A stretch of DNA of 64,000 bases from positions 1 to 64,000 of the forward strand of contig NZ_BJED01000015.1 in assembly GCF_005405485.1 (NCBI RefSeq), given 5' to 3'. Under the pieces are notes generated by a model. The model did not search any database and was not told the DNA's origin. It was given only the letters and a program-made list of their open reading frames with translations. Origin of the DNA: Enterococcus hulanensis. GTDB lineage: Bacteria; Bacillota; Bacilli; Lactobacillales; Enterococcaceae. Below, one piece after another: positions 9,328 through 18,622 of this stretch (position 1 is the first letter of the stretch; every line of letters begins with the position of its first letter). The translations under genes were made by a program, and so were the position numbers.

Positions 9328-11094
9328 ATGATACAACTAATAAAACGAACCAATACAAAAGAACGATTACTGGTGCTGGCAAGTGTTCTATTCATCATCG
9401 GACAAGTCTGGATGGACTTGAAGGTACCAGATTATATGTCGCAGATCACAACTTTGCTGCAGACACCGAGCACAGCTATTAGCGAAATTTTAAAACCCGG
9501 CGGCTGGATGGTCTTGCTATCCTTGATGAGCTTTGTCTTTTCATCAATCGTCGGTTTATTTGCTGCAAAATTGGCAGCGAGTTTAACCTGCCGCCTGCGT
9601 CAGGATATGTTCGGCAAGGTTATGGATTATTCCGCTCATGAGATTCAGCAATTTTCGATTCCCAGTTTGACCACTCGGACGACCAACGACTTAACTCAAA
9701 TTCAACAGATAGTGGCGATGGGCTTGCAGCTGATGATCAAAGGACCGATCACCGCGGTTTGGGCAATTTTTAAGATCGCTGGAAAAAACTGGCAGTGGAC
9801 GACAACGACAGGCATCGCCGTATTGGTCTTGCTGATCATGTTGTCGGTCATTTTAACCTTGGTGCAGCCGCGCTTTGCCAAAGTTCAACAGCTGACTGAC
9901 AAAGTAAATAGTGTTACACGGGAAAATTTAACCGGACTACGGGTGGTACGGGCATACAATGCTGAAGACTACCAAGAAGAAAAATTTGAAGCAACGAATC
10001 AAGAACTAACAGCGACGAACTTATTTACCGGACGAGTGATGGCCTTGATGAGTCCAGGGATGAATTTGATCTCCGGCGGACTGACGCTTGCGGTTTATTG
10101 GATCGGGGCTTATATGATTCAGCAGGCGCAAGGGATGGTGAAGCTCACATTGTTTAGTGACATGATCGTCTTCTCCTCTTATGCGATGCAAGTCGTCATG
10201 AGCTTTGTTTTAATGTCGATGATCTTCATGATTTTGCCGCGGGCGACGGTTTCGGCGAAACGGATCAATGAAGTCTTAGCCAAGGATTCTTCCGTAGAAT
10301 TTCCGGAAGAAGGCGAAAAGGTTCAGCCGGATGTCAAAGGAACGGTGGAATTTGATCATGTATCATTCCGTTACCCTGATGCTTCTGAACCCGTACTCCA
10401 TGAAATCAACTTTAAAGCAGAACAAGGGGACACAGTCGCCTTTATTGGTTCGACGGGCAGCGGGAAAAGTACGATCTTGAATTTGATTCCGCGTTTTTAT
10501 GAAACCAGTGAAGGAACGATCTCAATCGATGGTCAGCCGATCAATACTTACAGCCATGTGAATTTGAATGATATCGTCGGCTATATTCCGCAAAAACCGG
10601 TGTTGTTCAGCGGAACGATCCAGTCGAATCTGGATTTTGGGAACAGCAAGAATGATCCTTTGGATGAAGAAAAAATGGAAGAAGCACTTTCGATCGCTCA
10701 AGCTAGTGATTTTGTTAATGGAAAAGAAGACAAGCTGAAAAGCCATGTTGCTCAAAACGGCAGCAACTTCTCTGGAGGTCAAAAGCAGCGTTTGGCGATT
10801 GCTCGAGTAATTGCCCGCAAGCCTGAGATTTTACTCTTCGATGATTCCTTCTCGGCGTTGGATTATACAACAGATAAAAAATTACGCGAGTTGCTAAAAG
10901 AGAAGTTGGCGGATACGACAAAATTGATCGTCGCTCAACGGATCAGTACCATCATGGATGCCGACCAGATCATTGTCTTGGATGAAGGCCGGATCGTTGG
11001 ACAAGGCACCCACGAAGAATTACTGGAGACAAACGCTGTCTATCAAGAGATTGCCTATTCACAGCTTTCGAAGGAGGAATTAGTTAATGGATAA
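9328..11094 (+). CDS. Heterodimeric multidrug ABC exporter, degenerate-site subunit
   Basis: A 588-aa half-transporter: about six membrane helices in the first 310 residues, then one ATPase domain. Walker A is GSTGSGKST, the signature is NFSGGQKQR, and Walker B reads LLFDDSFSALD, with Asp where active exporters have the catalytic Glu. That substitution marks the subunit carrying the non-hydrolysing site in BmrC/LmrC-type heterodimers. It overlaps the next gene by 8 bp. Substrates are probably drugs and dyes, as for LmrCD or Efr-type exporters. Confidence 0.9.
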   Translation: MIQLIKRTNTKERLLVLASVLFIIGQVWMDLKVPDYMSQITTLLQTPSTAISEILKPGGWMVLLSLMSFVFSSIVGLFAAKLAASLTCRLRQDMFGKVMDYSAHEIQQFSIPSLTTRTTNDLTQIQQIVAMGLQLMIKGPITAVWAIFKIAGKNWQWTTTTGIAVLVLLIMLSVILTLVQPRFAKVQQLTDKVNSVTRENLTGLRVVRAYNAEDYQEEKFEATNQELTATNLFTGRVMALMSPGMNLISGGLTLAVYWIGAYMIQQAQGMVKLTLFSDMIVFSSYAMQVVMSFVLMSMIFMILPRATVSAKRINEVLAKDSSVEFPEEGEKVQPDVKGTVEFDHVSFRYPDASEPVLHEINFKAEQGDTVAFIGSTGSGKSTILNLIPRFYETSEGTISIDGQPINTYSHVNLNDIVGYIPQKPVLFSGTIQSNLDFGNSKNDPLDEEKMEEALSIAQASDFVNGKEDKLKSHVAQNGSNFSGGQKQRLAIARVIARKPEILLFDDSFSALDYTTDKKLRELLKEKLADTTKLIVAQRISTIMDADQIIVLDEGRIVGQGTHEELLETNAVYQEIAYSQLSKEELVNG

Positions 11095-12871
11095 CACTTT
11101 AGATAGTATTCAAACACAATCACAAGAACAGCCTTTAAAATCTAACATTCTAAAGGCACTAAATCAGTTCAAATGGCCTTTGATCATGGCGATCGTATTT
11201 GCCACGATCGGAAGCATGACGCAAATCGTTGGTCCGAATCGTTTAAGCGAGATCACGGATCTGATCACTCAAGGATTGGGTGGTTCGATCAATCTTACGC
11301 GCATTAGTCAGATAGGACTGAGTTTAGTCATTCTCTATGGGATGGGTTCGATTCTTTCGTATTTCCAAGGCTTCATCGTAGCGACCGTCACGCAGCGTTT
11401 TTCTAAACAGCTGCGGCGTCAGATTTCAGAAAAAATCAACAACGTTCCCTTGAACTATTTTGATTCACACAGTCAAGGTGATACATTGAGCCGCGTCACC
11501 AATGATTTGGATACCGTGAGCCAATCGCTGAACCAAAGTTTGAGTTCATTGTTTCCGTCGATCACGCTATTTATCGGCTGTCTGGTCATGATGTTTCGGA
11601 CGAATTTGATATTGACGATCACAGCGGTGGTTTCCGTTTTACTAGGCTTTTTATTAATGGCCGTTATTATGGCAAAATCACAGGTTCATTTTAATCAGCA
11701 GCAGCAAAAATTAGCTAAGATCAACGGCTTTGCGGAGGAAGCTTATTCTGGGCAGCAAGTCATCAATGCTTACAGCGCGACTGAAGATATGAAATCAGAA
11801 TTTGGTGAGATGAATCAAGATTTTTACGGCAGTGTTTGGAAGGCGCAATTCTTGTCTGGGATCATGCAGCCGTTGATGGGCTTTATCGGCAACTTTGGTT
11901 ATGTCGCAGTTTGTGTGGTTGGAGCTGTTTTGGCACTGCGAGGAGATATTACGTTAGGTGTCATCGTGGCATTTACTGTCTACATCCGTCTGTTTTCACA
12001 ACCCTTATCACAACTGGCGCAAGCCTTTTCTAACCTGCAATCGGCAGGAGCTGCGATGAGTCGTGTTTTTGAGTTCTTAGAAGAAGATGAACTAGCCGAT
12101 GAGTCAGAAAAAACCATTAAATTGCACAACGCAGAAGGCAACGTTCGTTTTGAAAATGTCAGCTTTGGTTATGATAAAGAGCGGACGATCATTCATAATT
12201 TCAATGTCCAAGCAAAGGCTGGACAAAAAATCGCGATCGTTGGTCCAACCGGTGCAGGGAAAACGACGATCGTCAATCTGCTGATGCGTTTTTATGAAAC
12301 GAATCGCGGAGAGATCGTGATCGACGGTGTTTCCACAAAAGACATGAGTCGTGAAGAAGTTCATGATCAATTTTGTATGGTATTGCAGGATACGTGGCTG
12401 TTTGAAGGGACGATCAAGGAAAATCTGATCTACAACCAGCAGCATATTTCTGATGAAACAGTCGTAAAGGCCTGCAAAGCAGTCGGGATCGATCACTTTA
12501 TCCGCACCTTGCCAAAAGGCTATGAAACGTATCTGGATGATAGTGTCAGCTTATCAGTCGGACAAAAACAATTAATGACGATTGCTCGTGCGATCATCAA
12601 AGACGCACCGATGCTGATTTTAGATGAAGCGACTAGTTCTGTTGATACGCGAACCGAAGAATTGATCCAAGCGGCGATGGACAAACTAATGAACAATCGC
12701 ACCTCTTTTGTGATTGCCCATCGTTTATCGACGATCCGCAATGCGGACCTGATTCTAGTCATGAACGAAGGAAATATCATCGAACAAGGAAACCACGAAG
12801 AATTGATGGAACAAAACGGTTTCTATGCAGATTTGTATAATAGTCAGTTTGAGAAAGAACAGCTGGCATAA
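11087..12871 (+). CDS. Heterodimeric multidrug ABC exporter, catalytic subunit
   Basis: A 594-aa half-transporter with an N-terminal cytosolic extension, six membrane helices and a C-terminal ATPase domain. Walker A is GPTGAGKTT; Walker B is LILDEATSSVD with the catalytic Glu; the signature is SLSVGQKQL, so the second Gly of LSGGQ is not conserved. Its intact Walker B complements the Asp in the partner at 9328, as expected for an asymmetric pair with one active site. Start overlaps the upstream gene, indicating coupling. The terminator at 12877 ends the unit. Confidence 0.92.
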   Translation: MDNTLDSIQTQSQEQPLKSNILKALNQFKWPLIMAIVFATIGSMTQIVGPNRLSEITDLITQGLGGSINLTRISQIGLSLVILYGMGSILSYFQGFIVATVTQRFSKQLRRQISEKINNVPLNYFDSHSQGDTLSRVTNDLDTVSQSLNQSLSSLFPSITLFIGCLVMMFRTNLILTITAVVSVLLGFLLMAVIMAKSQVHFNQQQQKLAKINGFAEEAYSGQQVINAYSATEDMKSEFGEMNQDFYGSVWKAQFLSGIMQPLMGFIGNFGYVAVCVVGAVLALRGDITLGVIVAFTVYIRLFSQPLSQLAQAFSNLQSAGAAMSRVFEFLEEDELADESEKTIKLHNAEGNVRFENVSFGYDKERTIIHNFNVQAKAGQKIAIVGPTGAGKTTIVNLLMRFYETNRGEIVIDGVSTKDMSREEVHDQFCMVLQDTWLFEGTIKENLIYNQQHISDETVVKACKAVGIDHFIRTLPKGYETYLDDSVSLSVGQKQLMTIARAIIKDAPMLILDEATSSVDTRTEELIQAAMDKLMNNRTSFVIAHRLSTIRNADLILVMNEGNIIEQGNHEELMEQNGFYADLYNSQFEKEQLA

Positions 12872-12876
12872 GAATG

Positions 12877-12916
12877 AAAAGCGATCAAAGTCGAAGGATT
12901 TTGATCGCTTTTTTTT
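12877..12916 (+). terminator. Terminator of ABC exporter operon
   Basis: AAAAGCGATCAAA (12877-12889) pairs with TTTGATCGCTTTT (12900-12912), followed by further T residues. Confidence 0.9.
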
Positions 12917-12979
12917 GTGTGGATGAACCTGTAAAAATGAATCTTCACTCACATGAATAATATTTCATGTTATTTTATC

Positions 12980-13038
12980 TTGACACGCTTTTTTGTGAGT
13001 GATAAAGTATCGATGTTGAATCGTAATGGTTACGCTTT
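12980..13038 (+). promoter_or_regulatory. adcA promoter with Zur box
   Basis: TTGACA at 12980-12985, 17-bp spacer, TAAAGT at 13003-13008. AATCGTAATGGTTACGCTTT at 13019-13038 matches the Gram-positive Zur consensus core CGTAAT-N-ATTACG at 12 of 13 positions and overlaps the start of transcription. A roughly 200-nt leader runs from there to the adcA start at 13220; no riboswitch was recognised in it. Confidence 0.75.
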
Positions 13039-13219
13039 GCGTGCTGCAAATAGTAATGGATAAATCAAGTCTATTTGATGAGTGATTGCAAGATGGTGTT
13101 GTGGGGATCATTTTGCAGCGGCGATTCGATTTTAGTTAAAACAACTTGTATAAAGCAGGTGATGTTTTTTTAACGTGAGACGATTAGTTTATGAATTCAA
13201 AAGAAGAGAGAGGTCTGAA

Positions 13220-14737
13220 ATGAAGAAATTAGGATTTATTGTGATTAGTTTGCTGGCACTTATCGGTTTAGGTGCCTGCAAGGGAAATCAGGCGGCAACA
13301 GAGCATAAGAATGACAAGCTGCAGATCGTCACCACTTTTTATCCGATGTATGATTTTACGAAAAATATTGTTGGCGACGCGGGGGATGTCAGCTTGCTGA
13401 TACCGGCTGGTTCGGAACCGCATGATTATGAACCGTCAGCCAAAGACATGGCGAAAATCACTGAAGCGGATGTCTTTGTTTATCATAACGAGAACATGGA
13501 AACGTGGGTACCAAAGGCGGCCAAGTCTTGGAAGAAAGGCGCTCCGAATGTTATCGAGGGGACGAAGGGGATGGTTTTATTGCCAGGCGGCGAGGAAGAG
13601 CATGAACACAGCGGCGAAGAAGATCATCATCATGAACTAGATCCTCATACGTGGGTGTCACCGCATCGCGCGATCAAGGAAGTTACCTCGATCAAAGATC
13701 AATTGATTAAATTGTATCCAGAGAAGAAGACTGAATTTGAAGCGAATGCGAAAAAATATCTAGCCAAGCTTGAGACATTGGACCAAGAATTTTCAGCTTC
13801 GTTGAAAAATGCCCAGCAAAAGAATTTTGTTACACAGCATACAGCGTTTGGTTATTTGGCATTGGATTACGGCTTGAATCAAGTCGGTATTTCTGGACTT
13901 AACCCGGATCAGGAACCTGATCCTTCACGTATCGCAGAGTTGAAGCATTATGTTGAAGACAATGAGATCAAGTACATTTATTTCGAGAACAACAACCAAG
14001 GAAAAGCCGCGCAAACACTTGCGGATGAAACCAAGGTCAAGCTGGAGGTTCTCAATCCGCTAGAAAGTTTGACGAAAAAGCAACTAGATGCGGGCGAGGA
14101 TTACGTATCTGTGATGAAAGAAAATCTAACTGCCTTAAAGAAAACGACCGAGGCTGCGGGCAAAGAAATCAAACCACTTGAGGAAACGAAGACCGAGCAA
14201 GCGACCTATAACGGCTATTTCAAAGATTCACAGGTCAAGGATCGCAAACTATCTGACTACGCTGGCGATTGGCAATCGGTTTATCCTTTGCTGAAGGATG
14301 GAAGCTTGGATCAGGTTTTCGATTACAAGGCAAAGCTGAAAAAGGATAAGACTGCGGCAGAGTATAAGACCTATTATGAAACAGGCTATAAGACCGATGT
14401 GGATGAGATCAAAATTACGGATAAGCAAATTGATTTTATAGTCGGCGGCAAGCATCACAAATATACCTATGAATATGCAGGACATGAAATTCTGACTTAT
14501 GAAAAAGGCAACCGCGGGGTACGCTTCACCTTTGAAACCAAGGACCCGAATGCCGGTGATTACAAATACGTTCAGTTCAGCGATCACGGCATCGCTCCTG
14601 CCAAAGCGGCGCATTTCCATATTTATTTCGGCGGTGAAAGTCAAAAAGCCTTGCTTAACGAGCTGGATAATTGGCCGACCTATTACCCAAGAAAAATGAG
14701 CAGTCATGCGATCGCTCAAGAAATGCTGGCACACTAA
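13220..14737 (+). CDS. adcA: Zinc ABC transporter substrate-binding lipoprotein with ZinT domain
   Basis: A 505-aa surface lipoprotein that captures Zn2+ for the Adc importer. A signal peptide ends in LGAC, so Cys20 would be lipidated. Residues about 30-310 form a cluster A-I binding protein (PMYDFTKNIVGD, GSEPHDYEPS) with a His/Glu-rich loop near residues 128-140 (EEHEHSGEEDHHHE). Residues about 325-505 are a ZinT-type zinc domain, including the H-F-H-I-Y-F-G strand. I start at the ATG at 13220, which gives a proper signal peptide; an upstream in-frame start would add 15 basic residues. No adcBC genes are adjacent. A Zur box lies in the promoter. Confidence 0.93.
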   Translation: MKKLGFIVISLLALIGLGACKGNQAATEHKNDKLQIVTTFYPMYDFTKNIVGDAGDVSLLIPAGSEPHDYEPSAKDMAKITEADVFVYHNENMETWVPKAAKSWKKGAPNVIEGTKGMVLLPGGEEEHEHSGEEDHHHELDPHTWVSPHRAIKEVTSIKDQLIKLYPEKKTEFEANAKKYLAKLETLDQEFSASLKNAQQKNFVTQHTAFGYLALDYGLNQVGISGLNPDQEPDPSRIAELKHYVEDNEIKYIYFENNNQGKAAQTLADETKVKLEVLNPLESLTKKQLDAGEDYVSVMKENLTALKKTTEAAGKEIKPLEETKTEQATYNGYFKDSQVKDRKLSDYAGDWQSVYPLLKDGSLDQVFDYKAKLKKDKTAAEYKTYYETGYKTDVDEIKITDKQIDFIVGGKHHKYTYEYAGHEILTYEKGNRGVRFTFETKDPNAGDYKYVQFSDHGIAPAKAAHFHIYFGGESQKALLNELDNWPTYYPRKMSSHAIAQEMLAH

Positions 14738-14756
14738 TCATTTGGAGGTGGCTTTC

Positions 14757-14873
14757 ATGGAAAAGACCGATCTAGCCAGTGCCTATCGCCGCTTGAAAAG
14801 TCCCAACATCAAGACGCGCAAGCGGGCGCTGAAAATCATCAAAGAAGCCAAAAGAAATCAATCAAAGAAATAA
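14757..14873 (+). CDS. 38-aa basic protein, putative metal homeostasis family
   Basis: A short ORF of 38 codons beginning MEKTDLASAYRRLKSP and rich in Lys/Arg. It has a strong RBS (GGAGGTGG at 14743-14750), starts 19 bp after adcA and ends just before a strong terminator, so it is co-transcribed with adcA. Short proteins of this look are annotated in lactic acid bacteria as putative metal homeostasis proteins; I recall this from general knowledge and did not verify it. No membrane segment or metal-ligand cluster is visible. Confidence 0.7.
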   Translation: MEKTDLASAYRRLKSPNIKTRKRALKIIKEAKRNQSKK

Positions 14874-14875
14874 TC

Positions 14876-14915
14876 GAATCTATCTCCTTTTTAGGAGATA
14901 GATTCTGTTATTTAT
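14876..14915 (+). terminator. Terminator of adcA operon
   Basis: GAATCTATCTCC (14876-14887) pairs perfectly with GGAGATAGATTC (14894-14905), followed by a T-rich stretch. Confidence 0.85.
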
Positions 14916-15004
14916 AAGTGACTCTTAAAAGAAAATATGTATCTAAACTCCCCAAAGCAACGCTCTGCTAACAGCTAATTTGTGCAATAAAATGCAAAAG
15001 AATA

Positions 15005-15055
15005 TTGTAAACAGCCAGAAAAAATGGTTGAATGAGAATGAATCTCATTATCATT
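15005..15055 (+). promoter_or_regulatory. Promoter with Fur box for the ABC/ECF operon
   Basis: TTGTAA at 15005-15010, 17-bp spacer, TTGAAT at 15028-15033. The -10 is overlapped by TGAGAATGAATCTCA at 15033-15047, continued by TTATCATTT. This is close to the Fur/7-1-7 consensus TGATAAT-N-ATTATCA. Iron-dependent repression is inferred. Confidence 0.7.
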
Positions 15056-15108
15056 TGGGTTTCGCAGTTGTTGGTAAATTAGTTAAAAGTGAGAAAGGAG
15101 TTAGATAG

Positions 15109-16857
15109 ATGAAAGATGAATCGGTATTGATTCGTTACATCAAGAAGAAGAAAGGCTTGTTAACCGTATCAGGAATATTGGCGACAATTTCAACAGTGGT
15201 ACAGTTCATTCCTTTTTACAGTATTTATAAAATCATTGAGTTATTGATGATCGGTGATTATTCAGCCAGTGGAATGATTCACTGGAGCTTAGTTTCTATG
15301 GGAAGCGTGTTGGCCGGGGTGATTTTGTTATATGCCTCTTCCATGTGTTCGCATGTCGCCGCTTTTGATATTTTGTATGAGATTCGAATGGATATTCTGC
15401 AGCATTTATCAAAAGTCTCAATGGGCTATTTTACACGAAAATCGAGCGGTCAATTAATGAAGATCATTGATCAATGTGTAGAAAAAATGGAGTCGTTTAT
15501 CGCACATCAAATTCCGGATATAGTTTCGGCGTTGATATTTCCATTGGTTTATATCGGTTTGATGCTGAAAATTGATTGGCGCTTGGGCTTAATGTCGCTA
15601 GTACCGCTTTTTCTGGCAGTCGGCATTTATTCATATTTGATGGGAAATACAATGAAGAACAATAAGGTGAAGCAATATCATGACGCCTTAGAAGCGATGA
15701 ATAGTAATGGTGTGGAATATGTGCGGGCAATGCCGGCGGTCAAGGTCTTTGGTTTATCCGTTGGGAACTTCAAACGATTCCATCAAAGCATCAAGGATTA
15801 TCGGAATTTAGTCATGGACTGGTCGAATGGTTTTCGTTCAGGCTATGTTTTATTTACCACTTTAATAACATCCGTTGTTTTGTTCGTGATGCCCTTTGGC
15901 GCTTTTTTGATCAGTCAAAGTCCGCAAGACAAAACGCTGTCGCTAACGGTGATGATGTTTATTATTTTAGCTTCAGGAACGACCGGACCATTTATGAAAT
16001 TAATGTATGCGGCCTCTACCTTCAGCAATGTTAATGAAGGGGTCAAACGGGTCGATGAGATTTTCGCTGAGGCGCCGGTGATCGAAAAAGAGACGACCAC
16101 GAACTTTTCGGGTAATGGGATTTCATTTGAAGAGGTTTCGTTTGCTTATACCAAAGGAAATCCTGTACTGAAAAAAGTCAGCTTTGAACTGCAGCCCAAT
16201 ACGATGAACGCCTTAGTTGGACCCTCTGGCGGCGGGAAAAGTACGATTGCTCAATTACTTTTACGCTTTTATGATCCGACAGAAGGCGCGATCAAAATCG
16301 GCGGGACTGATATTCGGGAGGTTACGATCGATACCTTGATGCGGGACGTTTCTTTTGTTTTCCAAGATGTCACTCTATTCAATGACACGATCGCAGCCAA
16401 TATCCGGATGGGCAACAAAAATGCGAGCTTGGAGGAAGTTCGCTGGGCAGCGCAATTAGCCCGCTGTGATGAATTTATTCAAGCGCTGGAAAATGGGTAT
16501 GACACGATGATTGGCGAACAGGGAGTTTTCTTATCTAAAGGTGAAGCGCAGCGGATCTCGATTGCGCGGGCGTTGTTGAAAAATTCACCAATTTTAGTTT
16601 TAGATGAAGCCACTGCCTATGCGGATGCAGAAAATGAAGTGTATATCCAGCAAGCGATCAGTGAGCTTGTTAAAGGAAAAACCGTTTTGATTATCGCGCA
16701 TCGCCTGTGGACGATCCAGCATGTCGATCAAATTTTAGTTTGCGACAAGGGCGAGATCCAAGCCGCTGGAACCCATGATGAATTATTGGTAAGCAATCCG
16801 CTTTATCAAAAATTGTGGACGATCAATGAAGAGACCAAAGATTGGGAGGTGAAGTAG
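15109..16857 (+). CDS. ABC transporter, fused membrane/ATPase subunit (iron/haem locus, first half)
   Basis: A 582-aa type IV-fold half-transporter: six membrane helices to about residue 320, then an ATPase domain with GPSGGGKST, signature FLSKGEAQR (degenerate) and Walker B LVLDEATAYAD. It is paired with the 579-aa subunit that starts 1 bp after it. Exporter-fold pairs of this kind can import siderophores in actinobacteria (IrtAB), and the five-gene order here resembles the siaD-siaH part of group A streptococcal haem operons. With the upstream Fur box, an iron or haem role is likely; direction of transport is not shown by sequence. Confidence 0.82.
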   Translation: MKDESVLIRYIKKKKGLLTVSGILATISTVVQFIPFYSIYKIIELLMIGDYSASGMIHWSLVSMGSVLAGVILLYASSMCSHVAAFDILYEIRMDILQHLSKVSMGYFTRKSSGQLMKIIDQCVEKMESFIAHQIPDIVSALIFPLVYIGLMLKIDWRLGLMSLVPLFLAVGIYSYLMGNTMKNNKVKQYHDALEAMNSNGVEYVRAMPAVKVFGLSVGNFKRFHQSIKDYRNLVMDWSNGFRSGYVLFTTLITSVVLFVMPFGAFLISQSPQDKTLSLTVMMFIILASGTTGPFMKLMYAASTFSNVNEGVKRVDEIFAEAPVIEKETTTNFSGNGISFEEVSFAYTKGNPVLKKVSFELQPNTMNALVGPSGGGKSTIAQLLLRFYDPTEGAIKIGGTDIREVTIDTLMRDVSFVFQDVTLFNDTIAANIRMGNKNASLEEVRWAAQLARCDEFIQALENGYDTMIGEQGVFLSKGEAQRISIARALLKNSPILVLDEATAYADAENEVYIQQAISELVKGKTVLIIAHRLWTIQHVDQILVCDKGEIQAAGTHDELLVSNPLYQKLWTINEETKDWEVK

Positions 16858-16858
16858 G

Positions 16859-18598
16859 ATGAAAGAGGCAATTTACAATATTACTTCGGGCGAACCGAAA
16901 TCATTAGCTCAATCAACTTTTTGGGCGACGCTGGAATCAATCGCACGCCTGCTGCCGGCGGTCATTGCTTTTTACGGCATTTTTGAATTGTACGAATCCT
17001 ATCAGCAAAATCGTCCGTTAGACACACGTCTCTATCTTTATCTGCTGCTTGCCAGTGTCGTGTGGTTTGGGGTACAGGTCTTGATCTCCACGATCGCATA
17101 TGACAGACAGTATACAGCCGCCTATGATGTGTCGGAAAAAGGCCGGACCAAATTAGCCAATCATTTGCGAAATCTTTCGTTGGGCTTTTTAGATAGTCGC
17201 GATCCTGGTGATTTAACAACGATGATGCTGGGAGATTATACCCTGTTAGAAAGTGCAGTTTCTCATCTGGTGCCGCAAGCGCTGGGTGCAGTCATTCTAT
17301 TATTTATGGCGTTTGTTTCTTTATGCTTGATTGATTGGCGGATGACGCTGTGTCTATATGCGATGCTGCCGATTGTCTTGCTTATAGTCAAAGGATCAAA
17401 TATCTTAATGAACAAACTTGGCGGCCGCCACATTCAAGCGAAGGTCGAAAGTGCTTCTCGTCTGCAAGAATATTTGCAGGGAATCAAAGAGATCAAAGCT
17501 TATTCGCTAGGCGGTCAGCAGTTCGCCAGAATTCAACAGGCGTTTGATAATCTGCGGAAGGAATCGATTCGGATCGAAGGCGTGTTAGGCCCTGTTGTAA
17601 TGGTGGCTATTTCTCTTTTACGGATGGGCTTGCCGATCCTAGTTTTCATGGGTTCTTATCTGCTGGCGCAACGAAGCTTGGTCGAGTCGGTATTCTTAGT
17701 CTTTATCGTAGTAGCCAGCCGTATTTATGATCCCTTCACTACATTGATGATCAATTACACGGAGATGCGTTATGCCTTGATCAGCGGTGAACGAATTATG
17801 GCGATTCGAAATCAGCCGGAGGTACAGGGAACAGAAGAGCTGAATGATGATTATACGATTCGTTTTAACGATGTTGGCTTCGCTTATAAAGAAGAGGCTG
17901 TTTTGCAAAATATTAATTTAGAGATTCATCCTAGAACATTGACCGCTTTGGTGGGCCCGTCTGGCAGCGGGAAATCTACGATCGTAAAACTTTTGGCACG
18001 TTTCTACGATGCTCAAACAGGGGTCATTGAAATCGGCGGAAAGAATCTCACGACAGTGAATCCAGAAAATCTGTATGGTCATTTATCGATGGTTTTTCAG
18101 GATGTCTATCTATTTAAGGATACAATCTTAAATAATATTCGTGTCGGCAAACAGGAGGCGACCTTTGAAGAAGTGGTGGAAGCGGCTAAAAAGGCGCATT
18201 GCCATGAATTTATCAGCGCGCTTCCCGACGGCTATGACACACTGGTCGGTGAAGGCGGATCAACACTGTCCGGCGGTGAGAAGCAGCGAATCAGTATTGC
18301 GCGCGCATTCATTAAGCAATCGGAAATCATTTTGCTGGATGAAGCGACGGCTGCTCTCGACTTAGAAAATGAGGCAGGGGTTCAGCGGGCGATCAAAAAT
18401 CTGGTCGCAGACAAAACAGTTGTTGTCATCGCTCACCGATTAAAAACGGTTATGAATGCCGATCAAATCGTTGTATTGGAAAAAGGAAAAGTGGCGGCAA
18501 AGGGAAAACACCCTGATCTGTACCAAACCTGCGAGCTTTACCGCACCTTAGTCGACATGCAAAATGAAGCGACGAATTGGAAATTTAGTAAAGAGTAA
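16859..18598 (+). CDS. ABC transporter, fused membrane/ATPase subunit (iron/haem locus, second half)
   Basis: A 579-aa partner of the preceding subunit. After six membrane helices the ATPase carries GPSGSGKST, an intact TLSGGEKQR signature and IILLDEATAALD. The intact signature here and the altered SKGE in the partner suggest an asymmetric heterodimer. It is followed 24 bp later by ECF-type genes in the same transcript. Confidence 0.83.
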   Translation: MKEAIYNITSGEPKSLAQSTFWATLESIARLLPAVIAFYGIFELYESYQQNRPLDTRLYLYLLLASVVWFGVQVLISTIAYDRQYTAAYDVSEKGRTKLANHLRNLSLGFLDSRDPGDLTTMMLGDYTLLESAVSHLVPQALGAVILLFMAFVSLCLIDWRMTLCLYAMLPIVLLIVKGSNILMNKLGGRHIQAKVESASRLQEYLQGIKEIKAYSLGGQQFARIQQAFDNLRKESIRIEGVLGPVVMVAISLLRMGLPILVFMGSYLLAQRSLVESVFLVFIVVASRIYDPFTTLMINYTEMRYALISGERIMAIRNQPEVQGTEELNDDYTIRFNDVGFAYKEEAVLQNINLEIHPRTLTALVGPSGSGKSTIVKLLARFYDAQTGVIEIGGKNLTTVNPENLYGHLSMVFQDVYLFKDTILNNIRVGKQEATFEEVVEAAKKAHCHEFISALPDGYDTLVGEGGSTLSGGEKQRISIARAFIKQSEIILLDEATAALDLENEAGVQRAIKNLVADKTVVVIAHRLKTVMNADQIVVLEKGKVAAKGKHPDLYQTCELYRTLVDMQNEATNWKFSKE

Positions 18599-18622
18599 TT
18601 CCTTAATAGAAAAGGAGACACG

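Noticed and set aside
13013-13063. 16-codon ORF starting over the Zur box of adcA (MLNRNGYALRAANSNG)
   Set aside because: No ribosome-binding site and its start lies at the predicted transcription start, inside the Zur palindrome. Probably chance.
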